64,000 nucleotides of DNA from Gammaproteobacteria bacterium (GTDB lineage Bacteria; Pseudomonadota; Gammaproteobacteria; Francisellales; CACEW01), in NCBI GenBank assembly GCA_029256015.1, contig JAQSYQ010000009.1, forward strand, positions 24,775 through 88,774, read 5' to 3'. A model generated the notes under the pieces. That model ran no database searches. It had not been told where the DNA came from and saw only the letters and a program-made list of their open reading frames with translations. This document shows, in pieces, positions 59,759 through 64,000 of the stretch (positions are counted from its first letter, which is position 1; the number at the start of each line of letters is the position of its first letter). The translations under genes and the position numbers were made by a program.

Positions 59759-62062
59759 ATGTCCATTCAAAACGACAGTTTTGATTTCGCTAAGATGACT
59801 GAGGCTGAACGTCTTGCCTGCTTAAAGCAGTATCAGATAGCACTTAGCTCAGAAGAAGCTCTCAAAATCCAGGAACTTTTAAAAAGGCCGCCCAGTCTTT
59901 CAGAATGTATTTTATGGGGAATCCAGGGCTCTGAACATTGTTCTTATAAAAGCAGTCGGATTCACCTCAAAACCTTAACGACAAACGGGCCTAATGTTAT
60001 TTCCGGCGCAAAAGAAGATGCCGGTATCGTCGCGGTAGCTGTTGATAGAAAAGGCCATCGCTATGGGCTAGTGGTAAGCCATGAGTCGCATAATCATCCC
60101 TCCCAAATAGTGCCGTTTGAGGGAGCTGCCACGGGGATTGGCGGAAACGTGAGAGATGTGTGCTGCATGGGGGCCACGGTTATAGCCAATGCAGACGGCC
60201 TAAGGTTTGGGGCTACAAACCAGCATAAGAGCCAGTGGGTCCGCCAAGGAGTAGTGGCGGGAATTGCAAGCTATAGTAATGCAATTGGAGTGCCTAATCT
60301 CGCGGGCGATGTGTACTACGACGAGCGCTATAACGATAACTGTTTAGTCACGGTGGTTTCATTAGGGATTATCAGAGAAGACCAGATTACTCATTCCTAT
60401 GCACCAAAAAATGCAGAAGGCTATGACTTAATTTTAATTGGCAAACCTACTGATAACAGCGGATTTGGCGGGGCAAGTTTTGCTTCAGTGGATTTAAAAG
60501 AAGAAGACAAATCTCAAAATCGAGGGGCTGTGCAGGAGCCTAATGCCTTTTTAGGAAGGATGTTGCTACAGTCCAGTTATTCTTTGTTTAAAAAGCTAGC
60601 CGAGATGGGCAAGCTGGATGAGGTCGGCTTTAAAGATTTGGGGGCAGGAGGGATTGCCTGTGCCAGCGTTGAGCTTGCGGAAGCTGGGGGCTACGGAGCA
60701 GAGGTTAATTTAGATGCGGTACATGTGGGGATGCAAGGTCTGCACCCTTCAGTGATTTTATGTGCAGAAACCCAAGAGCGTTACATGTGGGTCAGCCCTC
60801 CTGGTTTAAGCGAATTTATTCTTAAGCATTACAATGAGGACTTTGCTTTACCCAAAATCTCAGAAGGGGCGCGCGCCAGTATTATCGGTAAAATTACCAA
60901 AGATGGCTTTTATAAAGTGAGCTATCGAGACCAGACTTTGATTCATGCCAAAGCCGAGGATATTTGCAAAGGCATCGTTTATAACAGGCCGCATAAGGCC
61001 CCTAAATTTGAACATACGGAACCGCAATTGGGTAAGGTGGATAACCGAGAAAGCTTAGTTAAGCTGCTTGCTCATCCCAATATTGCTTCCCAGCAGTCCA
61101 TTTATGAAAACTACGATAAACAAGTCCAGGGCCGCACTGTTATAGAAAGAGGCCAAGCTGATGCAGGCGTCATGCAGCCTTTTAACAGTAATGATTTCCC
61201 TAAGGAAATTCAGGCAACGGGAATTGCTTTAAGTCTGGCTGACAATCCTCGATTTGGTCTTATTGATCCCTATTGGGCAGCAGCGAATGCAGTGATTGAA
61301 GCCATGATGAATGTGGCAGCAGTCGGAGCCAGTCCCGAAGCGATCACGGATTGTCTGTGTTTTGCTAACCCTGAAAAACCGGAACAGATGTGGGAAATAG
61401 TCGAGTCGATAAAAGGCATAAAAGCCGCTTGTGATGGAGTGTATTTAAAAGATTATCCTACTGCTGCAACTCCCGTTATCGCTGGGAATGTTTCGCTTTA
61501 TAACGAATCGAAAAGCGGGCCTATTCCACCGAGCCCTATGATTGCTTGCGTCGGGAAATTAAAGGATGCGAGTGCAGCCATTAATTTTGATTTCAAACAG
61601 GCCGGCTCTTTGGTGGTGTTGGTCGGCGAGCGGAAAAATGAATATGGAGGCAGCGTATTTTATGCCCTATACGATGAACTTGGTGCTCATTTGCCTAAGC
61701 CTGATTTCAACACGGTGCAAAATCAGATTTTCGCTTTGACCGATGCCATTGATAAAAACTTCATTTTGGCAGCAAAAACCATTAATCGAGGAGGCTTTGC
61801 CGTTGCATTGGCCAGAATGTGCTTTGGCAATTATATCGGTGCTGAGATTAGAATGGATGAAAGCCTTTTATTCAGTGAATCACCGGGTTTTATCTTGGAA
61901 GTCAGTGAGCTTCATTGGGATGAAGTAAAAACCATTTTTAACACATACCAAGTGACAATTGAGCTGGTCGGTAAAACCACCCGGAAAGGGATTATTGAAA
62001 TCAATGATTTTGGAATCAGTGTGAAAGAAGCCCATCAAGCATGGGAAGGCGAACATTGCTAG
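59759..62062 (+). CDS. purL: Phosphoribosylformylglycinamidine synthase, short PurL
   Basis: Purine biosynthesis step 4, ATP-dependent amidation of FGAR. At 767 residues it is the small PurL of the PurL/PurQ/PurS system rather than the ~1300-residue single-chain enzyme usual in Enterobacteria. WGIQGSEHCSYKSSR (~53), SHESHNHPSQIVPFEGAATG (~102) and GAGGIACASVELAEAGG are visible. It needs a glutaminase partner, supplied by purQ two genes downstream, and a PurS function. AGGAGG before the ATG. Operon purL-purM-purQ. Confidence 0.95.
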   Translation: MSIQNDSFDFAKMTEAERLACLKQYQIALSSEEALKIQELLKRPPSLSECILWGIQGSEHCSYKSSRIHLKTLTTNGPNVISGAKEDAGIVAVAVDRKGHRYGLVVSHESHNHPSQIVPFEGAATGIGGNVRDVCCMGATVIANADGLRFGATNQHKSQWVRQGVVAGIASYSNAIGVPNLAGDVYYDERYNDNCLVTVVSLGIIREDQITHSYAPKNAEGYDLILIGKPTDNSGFGGASFASVDLKEEDKSQNRGAVQEPNAFLGRMLLQSSYSLFKKLAEMGKLDEVGFKDLGAGGIACASVELAEAGGYGAEVNLDAVHVGMQGLHPSVILCAETQERYMWVSPPGLSEFILKHYNEDFALPKISEGARASIIGKITKDGFYKVSYRDQTLIHAKAEDICKGIVYNRPHKAPKFEHTEPQLGKVDNRESLVKLLAHPNIASQQSIYENYDKQVQGRTVIERGQADAGVMQPFNSNDFPKEIQATGIALSLADNPRFGLIDPYWAAANAVIEAMMNVAAVGASPEAITDCLCFANPEKPEQMWEIVESIKGIKAACDGVYLKDYPTAATPVIAGNVSLYNESKSGPIPPSPMIACVGKLKDASAAINFDFKQAGSLVVLVGERKNEYGGSVFYALYDELGAHLPKPDFNTVQNQIFALTDAIDKNFILAAKTINRGGFAVALARMCFGNYIGAEIRMDESLLFSESPGFILEVSELHWDEVKTIFNTYQVTIELVGKTTRKGIIEINDFGISVKEAHQAWEGEHC

Positions 62063-62072
62063 GGAAATAAGC

Positions 62073-63119
62073 ATGAAAACAGTCACTTATAATGAGGCCG
62101 GGGTCAATATCAGCGCTGGCAATGAGGCAGTTGAAAGAATCAAAGCTAAGGTTGAAAGGACTTTTTCTCCCAATGTGATCGGGGGCTTAGGAGGATTTGG
62201 AGCACTATATGATCTCAAGCCCTTATTAGAAAACTATGTGCGTCCTGTTATGGTGCAAAGCATCGATGGGGTGGGAACTAAAACCATCGTCGCTAGAATG
62301 GCGGGAAAATATGACAGCTTGGGCTATGACTTATTGAGCGCAACCAGCAATGATATTTTAGTGATGGGGGCGAGGACCTTGACCCTTTTAGACTATATCG
62401 CTAACGATAAATTAAATCCCGACATTATCGAAGAGCTGGTAGCGGGCATGTGCAAGGCCTGCTTGGAGCATAATGTTTCATTGGTCGGCGGGGAAACAGC
62501 TGAGATGCCGGATACCTATTTGCCTGGAGAACATGATCTCGTTGGCATAGTCACAGGCCTTGTGGATTACAATAAAATTATCGATGGCTCAAACATTAAG
62601 CTTGGAGACAAAGTCTATGCTTTTGCCTCAAGCGGCCTGCATACCAATGGTTATTCTTTGGCAAGGAATTTGTTTTTTAAACAGGCGGGTTTAAACATCG
62701 ATTCCTACGTTTCCGAATTAGGCCAAAGCGTTGCCGAAGCTTTATTGGCGTCTCACATTAACTATGCAAATCCTGTTCATGCCTGCTTAGGTCAGGGAAT
62801 TGAAATCAAAGGCATGGCCCATATTACAGGCGGTGGCTTGATTGAAAACATTCCAAGAGTTCTGCCAAAAGGCTGCATGGTAGAAATCAAAAAAGGCACT
62901 TGGCCAGAGTTGGCTTTATTTCAGTTTATGCAAAATCTTGGCAATATCCCGGAACATGAAATGTTTAGAACTTTTAATATGGGAGTGGGTATGGTTCTTA
63001 TTCTGGATGAGAAAATGGCAAGCCCCATGAAAAAAGTATTGGAACACTTCCCGTCATTTAAGCTGTATCAAATCGGTGAGGTGGTGCCGGGCGAACCCTC
63101 GCTTAGGATAATCCCATGA
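62073..63119 (+). CDS. purM: Phosphoribosylformylglycinamidine cyclo-ligase
   Basis: Purine step 5, closing the imidazole ring (AIR synthetase). 348 residues. Family stretches are IGGLGGFGALYDL, SIDGVGTKTIVA (ATP site), DLLSATSNDILVMGA, VGGETAEMPDTYLPGEHDLVG and SSGLHTNGYSLAR. It starts ten bases after the purL stop and its stop overlaps the purQ start (ATGA). Confidence 0.96.
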   Translation: MKTVTYNEAGVNISAGNEAVERIKAKVERTFSPNVIGGLGGFGALYDLKPLLENYVRPVMVQSIDGVGTKTIVARMAGKYDSLGYDLLSATSNDILVMGARTLTLLDYIANDKLNPDIIEELVAGMCKACLEHNVSLVGGETAEMPDTYLPGEHDLVGIVTGLVDYNKIIDGSNIKLGDKVYAFASSGLHTNGYSLARNLFFKQAGLNIDSYVSELGQSVAEALLASHINYANPVHACLGQGIEIKGMAHITGGGLIENIPRVLPKGCMVEIKKGTWPELALFQFMQNLGNIPEHEMFRTFNMGVGMVLILDEKMASPMKKVLEHFPSFKLYQIGEVVPGEPSLRIIP

Positions 63120-64000
63120 TCCAAATAGCGATAATACAATTTCCTGGCTCTAACTGCGAAAGAGAAACCAGGCTTGCCATCGAGAGGGCCGAGATGCAGG
63201 CAGTGGATGTGATGTGGAATGCCTCCGCATTCTTGGAGCATTTTGATGGATTTGTATTAATTGGCGGCTTTTCTTATGAAGACCGCTGCCGTTCTGGTCT
63301 GATTGCTTCCAAAGACCCTCTAATGAATAAAATTGCTGAACAAGCAAAACTCGGCAAGCCCGTATTAGGCATCTGTAATGGGGCGCAGATTTTGGTAGAA
63401 AGCGGCTTGGTTCCAGGCTTAGCCAATCAACGGATTGGCATGGCTTTGACTCACAATAAAAGACTGAAGCAAGGCAAAGTCTTAGGCACAGGTTTTTATA
63501 ACAATTGGTGTTATATCAAAAGCAAAGCAAATAAGCACAGCGTATTCAGCCGGCATTATTCCGGGCCGCTAAATATTCCTCTGGCACACGGTGAAGGCCG
63601 ATTTATTATTCCAGATGAAGTCTGGAAAGCCTTAAGCCAAAGCCCTGCTGAAGTCTGGCAGTACTGTGATTCAATGGCTGAGGTGATCGACGAGTTCCCC
63701 GTTAATCCGAATGGTTCTGCCCATAACATAGCAGGAATTAGCAATGCCTCCGGCAATGTTTTAGCATTAATGCCTCACCCTGAGCGAACCAAAAACGGCG
63801 ATGCCATTTTCTCCTCTATGCGTGATTATATAAAGGAACAGCGCTACTTAAAGTACGAGGAATTACAGCTTGAATTGAAGCTGCCTGAAATTAAGCATTA
63901 TTCCTTAGCTCCGGGGCATCGAGAGCTTAATGTTCAAATGCTGATCAATGACAATGAAGCCATTTCACTGCAAAAAGCCCTACAAGATATGGGGATGCCG
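63116..64000 (+). CDS. purQ: FGAM synthase glutaminase subunit PurQ with C-terminal extension (partial)
   Basis: Class I glutamine amidotransferase releasing ammonia for PurL. The nucleophile Cys87 is in GICNGAQIL and the partner His221/Glu223 in MPHPERT. The start (IAIIQFPGSNCERET) is typical. A stand-alone PurQ would end near residue 240; here the frame continues at least 55 residues past DYIKEQ, with a linker and then LNVQMLINDNEAISLQKALQ, and runs off the window. That spacing of a strand then a helix recalls PurS, the third subunit, so this could be a PurQ-PurS fusion. Confidence 0.9.
   Translation, partial: MIQIAIIQFPGSNCERETRLAIERAEMQAVDVMWNASAFLEHFDGFVLIGGFSYEDRCRSGLIASKDPLMNKIAEQAKLGKPVLGICNGAQILVESGLVPGLANQRIGMALTHNKRLKQGKVLGTGFYNNWCYIKSKANKHSVFSRHYSGPLNIPLAHGEGRFIIPDEVWKALSQSPAEVWQYCDSMAEVIDEFPVNPNGSAHNIAGISNASGNVLALMPHPERTKNGDAIFSSMRDYIKEQRYLKYEELQLELKLPEIKHYSLAPGHRELNVQMLINDNEAISLQKALQDMGMP

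Overview
The window reads as chromosome from a moderately AT-rich gammaproteobacterium. Housekeeping genes are of gammaproteobacterial type (glyQ/glyS, comM-ubiK, apaG, mutM, murD, DesA-type desaturase, dinB, type IV pilus genes). They are interspersed with large coiled-coil proteins, an atypical-kinase-like protein, a MACPF-like protein, a DM9-repeat protein and a TIR protein. That mix suggests a host- or protist-associated member of the Legionellales or a neighbour. The placement is inference; no rRNA gene is present to settle it.

Layout. 0-3 kb: a decayed gene, ribA and NAD-malic enzyme. 3-6 kb: two unrecognised leftward genes, one with a His/Pro repeat and a membrane helix, the other with a delta-endotoxin-like helical N-terminus. 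They are bracketed by the 3' end of kdpD and a decayed copy of that end. 6-12.8 kb: a leftward kdp potassium-ATPase operon with kdpF and a second tiny hydrophobic ORF, ending in a KdpD without its histidine-kinase domain and with no kdpE. 12.9-14.7 kb: a lipoprotein whose C-terminus is encoded by a dispersed repeat, translationally coupled to an Alx/TerC protein. 14.7-21 kb: three coiled-coil genes, DAHP synthase and a kinase-like protein, all leftward. 21-29.5 kb: DMT permease, small exported protein, FAD/Fe-S dehydrogenase, GT-C-like membrane protein, small membrane protein and the MACPF-like protein.

29.7-34.7 kb is an accessory patch next to tRNA-Thr(CGU). It holds gene fragments (SnoaL-like, aminoglycoside-phosphotransferase-like), an intact-looking class A beta-lactamase, two small mobile-element-type genes and a leftward four-gene TIR/membrane-protein cassette that could be a defence system. 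35-41 kb: a C-tail-anchored protein, dinB and a pilus cluster (prepilin peptidase, pilin, pilB, pilC), with a hairpin over the pilin ribosome-binding site, followed by a 550-bp block of palindromes with terminal inverted repeats.

41.6-64 kb is mostly core: glyS/glyQ, DUF2628, a Fur-boxed Nramp-like transporter, desaturase, mutM, apaG, murD, O-antigen-ligase-like protein, carbonic anhydrase, comM, ubiK, cpdA, a DM9-repeat secreted protein, two paralogous outer-membrane barrels, a FucP-like permease, and purL-purM-purQ. PurL is the short type and PurQ carries a C-terminal extension cut by the window edge.

The less ordinary material is the set of toxin/effector-like genes, the truncated KdpD with its duplicated tail, the TIR cassette beside the tRNA, and several families of structured repeats, one with clear compensatory base changes.
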